A stretch of 64,000 nt of DNA. Origin: Planctomycetota bacterium. Its GTDB lineage: Bacteria > Planctomycetota > Brocadiia > Brocadiales > Bathyanammoxibiaceae. The notes beneath the pieces were generated by a model. It was not told the DNA's origin. It did not search any database and saw only the letters and a list, made by a program, of their open reading frames with translations. Positions 42,821-50,798 of this stretch are shown here, in pieces. Within the stretch, counting starts at the first letter, position 1; each line of letters starts with the position of its first letter. The translations under genes and the position numbers were made by a program. Location: the NCBI GenBank assembly GCA_016209685.1, contig JACQVQ010000009.1:186001-250000 (forward strand), given 5' to 3'.

Positions 42821-43468
42821 ATGATTGACCACACCCTGATAAGACCTACTGCCACCCAGGTGGAGGTAGTCAAACTATGCCAGGAGGCCGGGGCCTACCA
42901 TTTCTGTGCCGCCTGCGTCCCCCCTATCTATGTGCCCTTAGCCGTCCAGCATCTCAAGGACACAGGGGTAAGAGTAGGTGCAGTGGTAGGCTTCCCACTG
43001 GGATACCAGAACCCTGAGATAAAGATGATGGAGACCGCCCTGGCTATCAGGGAAGGGGCGAGGGATATAGACATGGTAATGAACATTGCCGCCATGAAGT
43101 CAGGAGACTTCTCCCTGGTTAAGAGGGATATAGAAGGGGTGGTACGTACGGCCGATGGTGCCACGGTGAAGGTCATCCTTGAGACCTGTTACCTGATAGA
43201 GGCAGAAAAGCTAAAGGCATGTGAGATACTGGTGGAGGCCGGGGCCCATTTTGCCAAGACCTCCACTGGATTGGCTGGAGGGGGTGCTACCGTAGAAGAC
43301 GTACGTTTGCTCAGACGCCACCTTCCCCACTGGGTAGGGGTAAAGGCCGCAGGAGGGATAAGGGACTGCCAGACGGCTATGGCCATGATTGAGGCAGGGG
43401 CCAACAGGATAGGCACCAGCACCGGCCCTGCCATCGTTGATAGCTGTAGGGCAGGGGTCAGGGGCTAG
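42821..43468 (+). CDS. deoC: Deoxyribose-phosphate aldolase
   Basis: 215 residues. The DeoC motifs are MIDHTLIRPTAT, AVVGFPLGYQNPEIK, DIDMVMNIAAMKSGD, VKVILETCYL and FAKTSTGLAGGGAT, the last with the Schiff-base Lys, followed by VGVKAAGGIRD. It cleaves deoxyribose-5-phosphate to acetaldehyde and glyceraldehyde-3-phosphate. The frame is open upstream (TPQELAGM), so the true start may lie a few codons earlier at a rare start codon. It pairs with the next gene, phosphopentomutase, in deoxynucleoside catabolism. Confidence 0.95.
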   Translation: MIDHTLIRPTATQVEVVKLCQEAGAYHFCAACVPPIYVPLAVQHLKDTGVRVGAVVGFPLGYQNPEIKMMETALAIREGARDIDMVMNIAAMKSGDFSLVKRDIEGVVRTADGATVKVILETCYLIEAEKLKACEILVEAGAHFAKTSTGLAGGGATVEDVRLLRRHLPHWVGVKAAGGIRDCQTAMAMIEAGANRIGTSTGPAIVDSCRAGVRG

Positions 43469-43519
43469 GGAGTAGGGAGTAGGGAACAGAAAAAAAGATT
43501 GCTACCCCCTATTTTAAAA

Positions 43520-44695
43520 ATGCCCAAGATAAAGCGGGGAATTATCATAGTACTGGATAGCCTTGGCATAGGAGAACTGCCCGATGCCAGTAAATCCCAG
43601 GACCAGGGGAGTAATACCCTGGCTAATATGGCCAGGGTCCTCGGAGGACTGAGACTGCCCCACCTGGAGGCCCTGGGTCTGGGGAAGATTTCTCCCATTG
43701 AGGGGTTGAGGGGCGACCTCCCATCTAGTGCCTTTTATGGAAAAATGGCCGAGGTCTCTGCGGGAAAGGATACCACCACTGGGCACTGGGAAATTGCGGG
43801 CGTAGTAACCCCTAAGCCCTTCCCCACCTACCCCAAAGGCTTCCCTGAAGGGGTGATTAAGAGATTCGCCGAGGCCATTGGCAAACCCGTCCTGGGTAAC
43901 AAGCCTGCCTCAGGGACTGAGATTATCAAAGAACTTGGAGGGGAGCATATCAGGACAGGTTATCCCATCGTCTATACCTCAGCAGATAGTGTCTTCCAGA
44001 TTGCGGCCTGTGAGTCAGTAATCCCCGTAGAAGAACTCTACCGTATATGCCGCATCGCAAGAGACCTCCTGGGCGGGAGGCATAATGTGGCCAGGGTGAT
44101 TGCAAGACCTTTTGTCGTAGATGGGGATAAATACGTAAGGACAGAGGGGCGTAAAGACTTCTCCCTACCCCCTCCCAGGCCCACCCTCCTGGACGTTGCC
44201 AAAGAGGCGGGCCTTACCGTAATCGCCATAGGAAAGATAGGGGACGTTTTTGCCCATAGGGGGACCACTGTGGAAACCCCTACCGCTAACAATGAAGAGG
44301 GGATAGAAAAGACCCTCTCCTGGATGGAAAAGGACGTCCAGGGTATAATATTTACTAACCTCATAGACTTTGATATGAAATACGGGCACAGGAACGACCC
44401 TGAGGGTTATGCCCGGTGTCTGGAAGGGTTTGACCGCCGTCTGCCTGAGATACTGGGGGGTCTTAGGGGAGGAGACCTCCTGGCGATAACGGCTGACCAT
44501 GGTTGTGACCCTACTACCCCCAGCACAGACCACTCCAGGGAATACGTCCCGCTCCTGGTCTGTGGTTCAGGATTGGGTAAGCCAAGGTCCCTGGGTACAA
44601 GGGGAAGTTTCGCAGACCTGGGGGCTACAATAGTAGAGGCCTTGGGGTTAGCCCCCCTGGTCTGTGGAAAGAGTTTTTATAAAGAGCTTTTGTAA
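43520..44695 (+). CDS. deoB: Phosphopentomutase
   Basis: 391 residues from ATG 43520. Motifs of the alkaline-phosphatase-like mutase family are [29 protein letters not shown] with the phosphorylated Thr, [27 protein letters not shown] and [10 protein letters not shown]. It interconverts ribose- or deoxyribose-1-phosphate and the 5-phosphate, feeding deoC. The deoC stop is separated from it by a TAGGGAGTAGGGAG tandem tract. Confidence 0.95.
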   Translation: MPKIKRGIIIVLDSLGIGELPDASKSQDQGSNTLANMARVLGGLRLPHLEALGLGKISPIEGLRGDLPSSAFYGKMAEVSAGKDTTTGHWEIAGVVTPKPFPTYPKGFPEGVIKRFAEAIGKPVLGNKPASGTEIIKELGGEHIRTGYPIVYTSADSVFQIAACESVIPVEELYRICRIARDLLGGRHNVARVIARPFVVDGDKYVRTEGRKDFSLPPPRPTLLDVAKEAGLTVIAIGKIGDVFAHRGTTVETPTANNEEGIEKTLSWMEKDVQGIIFTNLIDFDMKYGHRNDPEGYARCLEGFDRRLPEILGGLRGGDLLAITADHGCDPTTPSTDHSREYVPLLVCGSGLGKPRSLGTRGSFADLGATIVEALGLAPLVCGKSFYKELL

Positions 44696-44722
44696 TTATT
44701 AGAGGCAGAAAGACGACATAAG

Positions 44723-45829
44723 ATGATAGTAGGCATCCCTAAGGAAATAAAGGTGGACGAGTACCGCGTGGCCCTGGTGCCTGTGGGGGCGGAGGAACTG
44801 GTTAAACACGGGCACAGGGTATTGGTGGAAAAAGGGGCCGGTTCCGGGAGTGGCATAGCCGACGAGGAATACGTAAGGGCAGGGGCAGAACTGGTAGAGG
44901 GTATGGAGGCCATCTACAAGAGGGCCGATATGGTCGTGAAGGTAAAAGAGCCCCTCCCCGAAGAGTACCCCCACCTGAGGGAGAACCAGATAATCTTCAC
45001 CTTTTTCCACTTCGCCGCCTCAAAGACCCTTACGGAGGCCCTAATCTCCTCCCGGGCCGTGGCCTTAGCCTATGAGACCATAAGGGACGAAAAGGGCGGA
45101 CACCCCCTCTTAACCCCCATGAGTGAGGTGGCAGGCAGGATGTCCATCCAGGAAGGGGCAAAGTATCTTGAGAAACCCATGGAGGGGAGGGGCATCCTGT
45201 TGGGCGGCGTCCCAGGGGTAACCCCGGCAGAGGTGGTGGTCATTGGGGGAGGGGTGGTGGGCACCAATGCCGCCAAGGTGGCCGCTGGACTGGGGGCCAG
45301 GGTCACTATCATGGACATCAACCTGGATAGGCTCCGTTACCTGGACGACATCATGCCAGAAAACGTCATCACCCTCATGTCTAACATCCAGAATATAAGA
45401 GAAAAGGTTAGAGAGGCGGACCTCCTCATAGGGGCCGTGCTGATAGAAGGGGCAAAGACCCCGGTACTAATCACGCGGAAGATTATAAGTACCATGAAGC
45501 CCGGGGCAGTGGTAGTAGACGTGTCCATTGACCAGGGTGGCTGTGTGGAGACCAGCCGACCCACTACCCACAGCAACCCGATTTATAAGGTAGACGAGGT
45601 AATCCACTACTGCGTTACCAATATGCCAGGGGCAGTAGGCAGGACCTCCACCTATGCCCTGACCAATGCCAGTCTCCCTTACGTCCTGGAAGTGGCCGAT
45701 AAGGGTTACGAGGGGGCGGCCAGGGAGAGTCCAGCAATAAGAAACGGGCTTAACATAGTGAGGGGAAAGGTCACCAACAAGGCAGTGGCCGAGGTCTTTG
45801 GACTTAAATACTGTGAATTTCCCTCCTGA
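44723..45829 (+). CDS. ald: Alanine dehydrogenase
   Basis: 368 residues, full length. It begins IVGIPKEIKVDEYRVALVP, has KVKEPLPEEY and AYETI, and the Rossmann motif VVVIGGGVVGTNAAKVAAGLGA. VVDVSIDQGGC and HYCVTNMPGAVGRTST are diagnostic. It interconverts alanine with pyruvate and ammonia using NAD. It is the third gene of a same-strand run deoC-deoB-ald-lplA. Confidence 0.97.
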   Translation: MIVGIPKEIKVDEYRVALVPVGAEELVKHGHRVLVEKGAGSGSGIADEEYVRAGAELVEGMEAIYKRADMVVKVKEPLPEEYPHLRENQIIFTFFHFAASKTLTEALISSRAVALAYETIRDEKGGHPLLTPMSEVAGRMSIQEGAKYLEKPMEGRGILLGGVPGVTPAEVVVIGGGVVGTNAAKVAAGLGARVTIMDINLDRLRYLDDIMPENVITLMSNIQNIREKVREADLLIGAVLIEGAKTPVLITRKIISTMKPGAVVVDVSIDQGGCVETSRPTTHSNPIYKVDEVIHYCVTNMPGAVGRTSTYALTNASLPYVLEVADKGYEGAARESPAIRNGLNIVRGKVTNKAVAEVFGLKYCEFPS

Positions 45830-45840
45830 CATCTCCTGCC

Positions 45841-46623
45841 ATGCTGAGTAAAGCGAAGCATCTCTGGCGATACCTGGAAGACGATTACTGCACCGCCAGT
45901 CTCGGATTGGCTACGGATGAATACATTGCCAGGAGTCTGCCAGCCTCCCAGTGTTCCCACACCCTGAGACTATACACGTATGGGGAGCCGTGTGCCCTGG
46001 TGGGTAAATATCAGGAAGTCTCTTCTGAGATTAACGTAGAATATTGCAAGGCCCAGGGTATGACAATTAACAGGAGGCCCACCGGTGGAGGGGCCGTCGT
46101 TATGGGAGAGGGTCAGCTCGGTGTGGCCATTGCCGCACCCCTGTCGGAGGATTTCTCCCTGCTTAGGCTCTCAGTGGTTTTTGAGAGGTACGCACAGGGC
46201 CTCCTCCTTGGACTGAAAAGGCTGGGCCTACGAGGCGAGTTTAAGCCACGGAACGACCTGCTGGTGCAAGGCAAAAAGATAGCAGGCATGGCCTTTGCCG
46301 TCATAGGTAATGACGGCCTCTTCCATGCCAGTCTGTTATGTGATTTAGATGAAGGGATTATGCAAAAGGCGCTTCGTATTCCTTCCTCTAAAAAGGTCTC
46401 CATTACTACCATCTCAAGGGAACTGGGCAGAATAGCGACCGCCCAGGAGGTCAGGCAGGTAGTCAAGGAGGGTTACAAGGAGGCATTTGGTATTGAGCTG
46501 GTCAATAAACCATTAAGCCAGGAGGAGAGAGGAGAGATAGAGTCTCTGGAAGAGGCCAAATATAAAAACCCTGTCTGGATATTCGGTCAAGAGGATGCCC
46601 ATGCAGAGCCCTGCCCACATTAA
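45841..46623 (+). CDS. Lipoate-protein ligase A family protein
   Basis: 260 residues with the biotin/lipoate ligase fold: INRRPTGGGAVVMGEGQLGVAI (about 75-96) and FKPRNDLLVQGKKIAGMAFAV, with the Lys of KKIAG contacting the lipoyl-AMP. Such enzymes attach lipoate or octanoate to carrier domains. It overlaps a LipS1-like radical SAM gene by 29 bases, a pairing known from the sLpl(AB)/LipS1/LipS2 lipoate assembly route. The first residues MLSKAKHL come from a GAGTAAAGCGAAGCATCT-type repeat, so the start codon may have been supplied by the repeat. Confidence 0.85.
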   Translation: MLSKAKHLWRYLEDDYCTASLGLATDEYIARSLPASQCSHTLRLYTYGEPCALVGKYQEVSSEINVEYCKAQGMTINRRPTGGGAVVMGEGQLGVAIAAPLSEDFSLLRLSVVFERYAQGLLLGLKRLGLRGEFKPRNDLLVQGKKIAGMAFAVIGNDGLFHASLLCDLDEGIMQKALRIPSSKKVSITTISRELGRIATAQEVRQVVKEGYKEAFGIELVNKPLSQEERGEIESLEEAKYKNPVWIFGQEDAHAEPCPH

Positions 46624-47644
46624 GACCAGTCTGGCCTCGGCCATAGCCCTGAGGTTCGTGTCGGGGAGGTTCTTCCGCGACGCAAGACCTTACTGCATAA
46701 ACCTGCTCCTCAGTTATCCAGAGGACTGCAAGGCAAGCTGTGCCTATTGTGGACTGGCCCGTACGAGGCCCACGGGGGAGGACTCCTTCATAAGGGTGGA
46801 CTGGCCCGTACTGGAGACCAGGGAGACGATACAACGGATAGCCCGTTACAGGGATAACATCCGCCGTGTGTGTATCTCAACGGTGTTCCACCCGAGTGCG
46901 GTGGAGGATACCGTGAGCATCGCCAGGGAGATAATTAACTCGGCAAATGCCCCCCTCTCCGTCCTCATTACCCCCGGGATATTCGGAAGGGGGGAGATGG
47001 AGAGATTGAGGGCACTGGGGGTGGACACCCTGGGTATAGGACTAGACGCCGCCTCAAAGAGGGTCTTCCATCGGACAAGGGCAGGGGGTGTAGACGGTCC
47101 ATTGTCCTGGGAGGTCTACCTGGCGGCCCTTAACGAGGCCTCCGAAATCTTTGGTCCAGGAAAGGTAAGCTGTCATATAATCGTAGGCATAGGGGAGACG
47201 GACAGGGAACTCTCCAATATATTCTTTCACATAAAATCCCTCAAGGCTATGATACACCTCTTCTCCTTTTATCCGGAGCCTCACTCCCTGATGGCCAGGA
47301 GTCGGAGACCGTCCTTAAAAAGGTTCAGGAGGATTCAGTTCCTCTCTTACCTTGTGGAAAAGGATATAATCACCCCCAAGGCCCTGGAGTTTGGCGACAA
47401 AGGAAACCTCAAACAAATACGTAGTCTGTCCGTTACGGAGGCAATAAACGGTGGCCGTCCCTTCCTCACCGGAGGCTGTCCCGGTAGCGAGGGAGACATC
47501 GCCTGTAACCGTCCATTCGGGAGCTACCGTCCAGGAGAACCCTTCAGAGACTTCCCCTTCCTACCCACGGAACAGGATATCAGGAGAATCAAAAAAGTGT
47601 TAAGGCTGGAAGAAATACTAGCCCCTGTGGTGGAAATTATATAA
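46595..47644 (+). CDS. Radical SAM protein, LipS1-like (lipoate assembly)
   Basis: 349 residues. The 4Fe-4S motif CKASCAYCGLAR (C-x3-C-x2-C) is at about 46-57. Further Cys residues near the end (GGCPGSEGDIACNRP) could hold an auxiliary cluster as needed for sulfur insertion. The body resembles biotin-synthase-related proteins (STVFHPSAVEDTV, LGIGLDAASKRVFHRTR, CHIIVGIGETDREL). Its overlap with an lplA-like gene and the LipS2-like gene at 52411 support a role in making lipoyl groups from octanoyl carriers. This is inference from family and context. A biotin-synthase-like function is the alternative. Confidence 0.7.
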   Translation: MPMQSPAHIKTSLASAIALRFVSGRFFRDARPYCINLLLSYPEDCKASCAYCGLARTRPTGEDSFIRVDWPVLETRETIQRIARYRDNIRRVCISTVFHPSAVEDTVSIAREIINSANAPLSVLITPGIFGRGEMERLRALGVDTLGIGLDAASKRVFHRTRAGGVDGPLSWEVYLAALNEASEIFGPGKVSCHIIVGIGETDRELSNIFFHIKSLKAMIHLFSFYPEPHSLMARSRRPSLKRFRRIQFLSYLVEKDIITPKALEFGDKGNLKQIRSLSVTEAINGGRPFLTGGCPGSEGDIACNRPFGSYRPGEPFRDFPFLPTEQDIRRIKKVLRLEEILAPVVEII

Positions 47645-47695
47645 AATAGTGCCAACACAAAGGGAATTAATCTTGTAGTAGGAGATGGCGCAAAG

Positions 47696-47998
47696 ATGCT
47701 AACGAAAGAAAAAATCTTTGAAGTCCTAAGAAGGGAACTTCCTTACTTAAAGAGTGCTTTCAGTGTAAAGAGAATAGGCATATTTGGCTCTTTCGCAAAA
47801 GGGATACAGAAGGAAGATAGCGATGTGGACGTTTTAATAGAGTTTGAAAAACCAATAGGTCTTAACTTTATAGAGCTTGCAGAGTACATAGAAAAGTGCT
47901 TGGGCAGAAAGGTAGATATTGTAACCTCAGGGGGCTTACAGGGAATAAGATTAAAACAGGTTGCAAAGGATATTGAAAAAAGCGTGCTTTATGTCTAA
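47696..47998 (+). CDS. MntA-like nucleotidyltransferase antitoxin, second copy
   Basis: 100 residues, the short form of the family. The nucleotidyltransferase motif is IGIFGSFAKGIQKEDSDVDVLIEF, followed by KVDIVTSGGL. Codon use is more AT-rich than in the neighbouring genes. It overlaps the next gene by 8 bases (ATGTCTAA), the usual arrangement with HepT. Confidence 0.88.
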   Translation: MLTKEKIFEVLRRELPYLKSAFSVKRIGIFGSFAKGIQKEDSDVDVLIEFEKPIGLNFIELAEYIEKCLGRKVDIVTSGGLQGIRLKQVAKDIEKSVLYV

Positions 47999-48347
47999 AA
48001 GGGGAGATATAGCATTTCTCAGTGATATTAAAGAAGCTGTCGGGAGGATAGGACTTTATATTGGTACGAAAAGCAATGAAGAATTCTTGAAAGACATAAA
48101 GACACAAGATGCCGTAGTCCGTAATCTTGAAATAATAGGCGAGGCCACTAAGAATGTGTCCAATGAATTAAAAAGGAAATACCCACAAATTCCATGGAAG
48201 AAGTTAGCAGGCACAAGGGATAGACTTATACATTACTACTTTGGGGTCAACTACGATGTTGTCTGGGCGATAGTTAAAGAAGAACTACCGGAAATCCTCC
48301 CTCAAATTGAAGAAGTCTTAGATAGGGAGAACCTAGAAGAAAATTAG
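47991..48347 (+). CDS. HepT-like ribonuclease toxin, second copy
   Basis: 118 residues from ATG 47991. The HEPN motif TRDRLIHYYFG (R-x4-H-x-Y) is at about residues 77-87, with NLEIIGEATKNVS typical of DUF86. It forms a toxin-antitoxin pair with the preceding gene. This pair lies between the LipS1-like and DsrE-like genes and is AT-rich compared with them, so it was probably inserted there. Confidence 0.88.
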   Translation: MSKRGDIAFLSDIKEAVGRIGLYIGTKSNEEFLKDIKTQDAVVRNLEIIGEATKNVSNELKRKYPQIPWKKLAGTRDRLIHYYFGVNYDVVWAIVKEELPEILPQIEEVLDRENLEEN

Positions 48348-48434
48348 TAATACAATGTTTCAAAACTGTGCCTACCCTGGGGTGGGGTCCGCCTGAGGTG
48401 GATCCTCGCCCTCCTTATTAGGAAGGATGAAAAA

Positions 48435-48743
48435 ATGAGCGAAAAGCTAGGCATACTGCTTGCCACCAGCCCCGAAAACGAGAATACCCATACCGTTATC
48501 CGTCTGGCCGAGACGGCCCTGGCCGATGGGAAACAGGTAGAGATATTCCTCATGTGCGATGGGGTGTATCACCTCAACGATGCACGTCTTGAAGGGCTTA
48601 CCCAAAAAGGTGCAAAGGTGGTCGTCTGTGCCCATAACTGCCTGGAGCGAAAGGTGGAGAGGAAGCCCTTTGTCCTCTGGGGGAGCCAGTACGACCTGGC
48701 CGTGCTAATAAAAGAGTCATATAGGTTTCTTTCCTTTAACTAG
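48435..48743 (+). CDS. DsrE/TusD-like sulfur-transfer protein
   Basis: 102 residues from ATG 48435 with AGGAAGG upstream. It shows the DsrE fold: LGILLATSPENENTHTVIRLAETALADGKQVEIFLMCDGVYHL, then KVVVCAHNCLERK. Cys65 sits where the TusD/DsrE acceptor cysteine is expected, so it could carry persulfide sulfur. The next two genes resemble DsrF/TusC and DsrH/TusB, giving a complete trio. The recipient could be tRNA thiolation or the lipoate/sulfur enzymes nearby. Confidence 0.75.
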   Translation: MSEKLGILLATSPENENTHTVIRLAETALADGKQVEIFLMCDGVYHLNDARLEGLTQKGAKVVVCAHNCLERKVERKPFVLWGSQYDLAVLIKESYRFLSFN

Positions 48744-48777
48744 GGCGTATGTAATACGCCCCTACAAAACAGAAACT

Positions 48778-49128
48778 ATGAACCAGGTTGCCGTAATAAT
48801 CCACAAATCCCCCTTTAACACCCTGCGTAACTCCGAGGGTCTGAGGATGGCCGTGGGACTGACCCTGGAGGAGGATAACAAGGTTACCGTAATATTTGTT
48901 AGGGATGGAGTCTACTTAATAGGCAACGTTGCACCTGAAAAGATACAGTCAGGGACTATTAAAAAGCACCTGGAGGCCCTTAGTCTCCTGGGCCACCGCC
49001 TGGTGGTAGAGAGGGAGTCTATGGAAGAGAGGGGGATAGAAGAACCCTCCGTCAAGGCAGACGTCCTGAGTCGTGCGGAGGTAGTTAAAATCCTTTCCGA
49101 GGCTAATAGGGTAATCCCCTGGCAATAG
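48778..49128 (+). CDS. DsrF/TusC-like protein
   Basis: 116 residues of the DsrE superfamily: VAVIIHKSPFNTLRNSEGLRMAVGLTLEEDNKVTVIFVRDGVYLIG. No cysteine is present. DsrF/TusC subunits are structural in the DsrEFH or TusBCD hexamer, so this fits. The gene starts 34 bases after the DsrE-like gene, and the gap contains a TAGGGCGTATG/CATACGCCC-type palindrome. Confidence 0.7.
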   Translation: MNQVAVIIHKSPFNTLRNSEGLRMAVGLTLEEDNKVTVIFVRDGVYLIGNVAPEKIQSGTIKKHLEALSLLGHRLVVERESMEERGIEEPSVKADVLSRAEVVKILSEANRVIPWQ

Positions 49129-49141
49129 GCCGGCACCTGAC

Positions 49142-49423
49142 ATGAAGATACTGCACATCATAAGAGAAAAAGGCCATGAACTGGCCATCTCTACTGCCCT
49201 GGCCCAATCCACAGAGGCGTCACAAAAAGTGACCCTCCTGCTCATCCACGATGCCGTACTCACCAGGGCTGAGACACTGAAAGGTCTGGAGACCTTTGCC
49301 TTGAAAGATGACGTAGAGGCCAGGGGTGTAGGGGACGTTGTCCGCCTGAGGCGGATGCCCCTACTGGACTACAAGGGGATGCTGGGGCTGGTCTTTGAAT
49401 CAGACAGGGTTATAACGTGGTAA
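49142..49423 (+). CDS. DsrH/TusB-like protein with repeat insertion
   Basis: 93 residues. MKILHIIREKGHELAISTALAQS and VTLLLIHDAVL fit the short DsrH/TusB subunit, and the C-terminal GLVFESDRVITW ends in the Trp common to the family. The sulfur-binding Cys of DsrH is absent. Residues about 61-75 are encoded by a palindromic element (49328-49364) read in frame. The stop overlaps the start of the M16 peptidase gene by 7 bases. Confidence 0.65.
   Translation: MKILHIIREKGHELAISTALAQSTEASQKVTLLLIHDAVLTRAETLKGLETFALKDDVEARGVGDVVRLRRMPLLDYKGMLGLVFESDRVITW
49328..49364. repeat. GTAGGGGAC palindromic element inside the dsrH-like gene
   Basis: Nearly the same as 2190-2226 (GTAGGGG-ACGTTGTCCGCCTGAGGCGGATG-CCCCTAC). 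The two copies sit in unrelated genes and are both read in frame, which shows dispersal of one element. Confidence 0.9.
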
Positions 49424-50766
49424 GGCCTTCCGTAATATTGTTACTCCTCATTTCCCAACTCTTATGGTTAAACCCAAATTGGGCTGAGACAACAACGTTT
49501 GGGCTAGACCTCAAAGAATACCGTCTGAAGAACGGCCTCACCCTGCTAATGCACGAAGACCACTCTGCCCCCATAATCAGCCTCCAGGTCTGGTACAACG
49601 TGGGTTCCAGGAATGAGCGGCCTGGCATTACGGGCATCTCCCACCTCTTTGAACACATGATGTTCAAGGGCTCGGCCCGTTTTGGCCCGGAGGAACACAG
49701 CCGCCTTGTAACCCTTAATGGCGGTAACGATAATGCCTTCACTACACAGGACTGTACTGCCTACTTTGAAAACCTGCCGAACTCTAAACTGGAACTGGCC
49801 GCAGAACTGGAGGCCGACAGGATGGCCAGCCTGAGGCTTACCCCTGAGACCCTTGCCTCCGAGAGAGAGGTAGTCAAGGAAGAAAGGCGTCTGAGGGTAG
49901 ATAACTCCCTCTTTGGCCTCCTGGCAGAGGAACTATATGCCACGGCCTTCTCACTCCACCCCTATCAGTGGCCCGTCAGTGGGTGGATGTCTGACCTTGA
50001 TGCCATAAGCCTTGAGGACTGCCAGGAATTCTTTCTACGTTACTATGCCCCAAATAATGCCACCGTACTGGTGCTTGGGGACATAGACCCCAATGAGACC
50101 ATCCGTATTATAGAAAGACACTTCGGCCCTATCCCTTCCCACAAGAATGAACGACCCAGCGGAGGAATCACCCCGGAGACCCCGCAAAAGGGGGAGAGGC
50201 AGTCCAACTGTTACGTCTCCACCCAATTCCCCTGGGTGGTGGTGGCCTACCATATCCCTGCGACTACCCATCCAGACGTCCCCGCCCTGGAACTCCTCTC
50301 AAGCCTCCTGGGAGAAGGGCGGAGTGCCAGACTGTATCAAAAGCTCATCCGGGGACAGATGGCCCTCTCCTTCTCTACGGATGTGGACAAGATGAAAGAC
50401 CCGGGGTTGTTCACCATTACGGCAGAAGGTGTTCAGAAGGGATATACCCCTGAGGACGTAGAGTCTGCCATATACGCAGAACTGGAGAAACTGCGGGAGG
50501 AAAGGGTCTCTGATAGGGAACTCCAGAAGGCAAAGAACCAAAAGGAGGCCAGGCTAATCTTTGGTCTCCAGGGCAACTTCATCCGTGGGATACGCATAGG
50601 CTCTAGCCTGACCGAGAGTGGGGACCCGTTGTTTTTCCTTAAGGTACTAGAGAAGTATCGCCAGGCCACTGCCGAGGAACTCCTGAGGGTAGCCAGGGAG
50701 TACTTCAATCGCAAGAACCGTGTGGTAGTAAGGCTACTCCCGGAGACGTGGGACAAGGGACCATAG
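49417..50766 (+). CDS. M16 family zinc peptidase, secreted
   Basis: 449 residues starting at GTG 49417. It has a signal peptide (VILLLLISQLLWLNPNWA) and the inverted zinc motif HLFEH (H-x2-E-H) in GISHLFEHMMFKGS at about residue 74, with a downstream Glu in LASEREVVKEERR. This is the active-type subunit of the M16B peptidase pairs found in bacteria. It is followed 32 bases later by a second M16 protein without the zinc motif. Confidence 0.93.
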   Translation: MVRPSVILLLLISQLLWLNPNWAETTTFGLDLKEYRLKNGLTLLMHEDHSAPIISLQVWYNVGSRNERPGITGISHLFEHMMFKGSARFGPEEHSRLVTLNGGNDNAFTTQDCTAYFENLPNSKLELAAELEADRMASLRLTPETLASEREVVKEERRLRVDNSLFGLLAEELYATAFSLHPYQWPVSGWMSDLDAISLEDCQEFFLRYYAPNNATVLVLGDIDPNETIRIIERHFGPIPSHKNERPSGGITPETPQKGERQSNCYVSTQFPWVVVAYHIPATTHPDVPALELLSSLLGEGRSARLYQKLIRGQMALSFSTDVDKMKDPGLFTITAEGVQKGYTPEDVESAIYAELEKLREERVSDRELQKAKNQKEARLIFGLQGNFIRGIRIGSSLTESGDPLFFLKVLEKYRQATAEELLRVAREYFNRKNRVVVRLLPETWDKGP

Positions 50767-50798
50767 ATAGGGAGTAGGGAGTAGGGAGTAGGGAAAAA

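Noticed and set aside
46595-47644. Classical lipoyl synthase LipA
   Set aside because: The radical SAM motif and the rest of the sequence do not show the LipA N-terminal C-x4-C-x5-C or the C-terminal RSSY motif; a LipS1-like call fits better.
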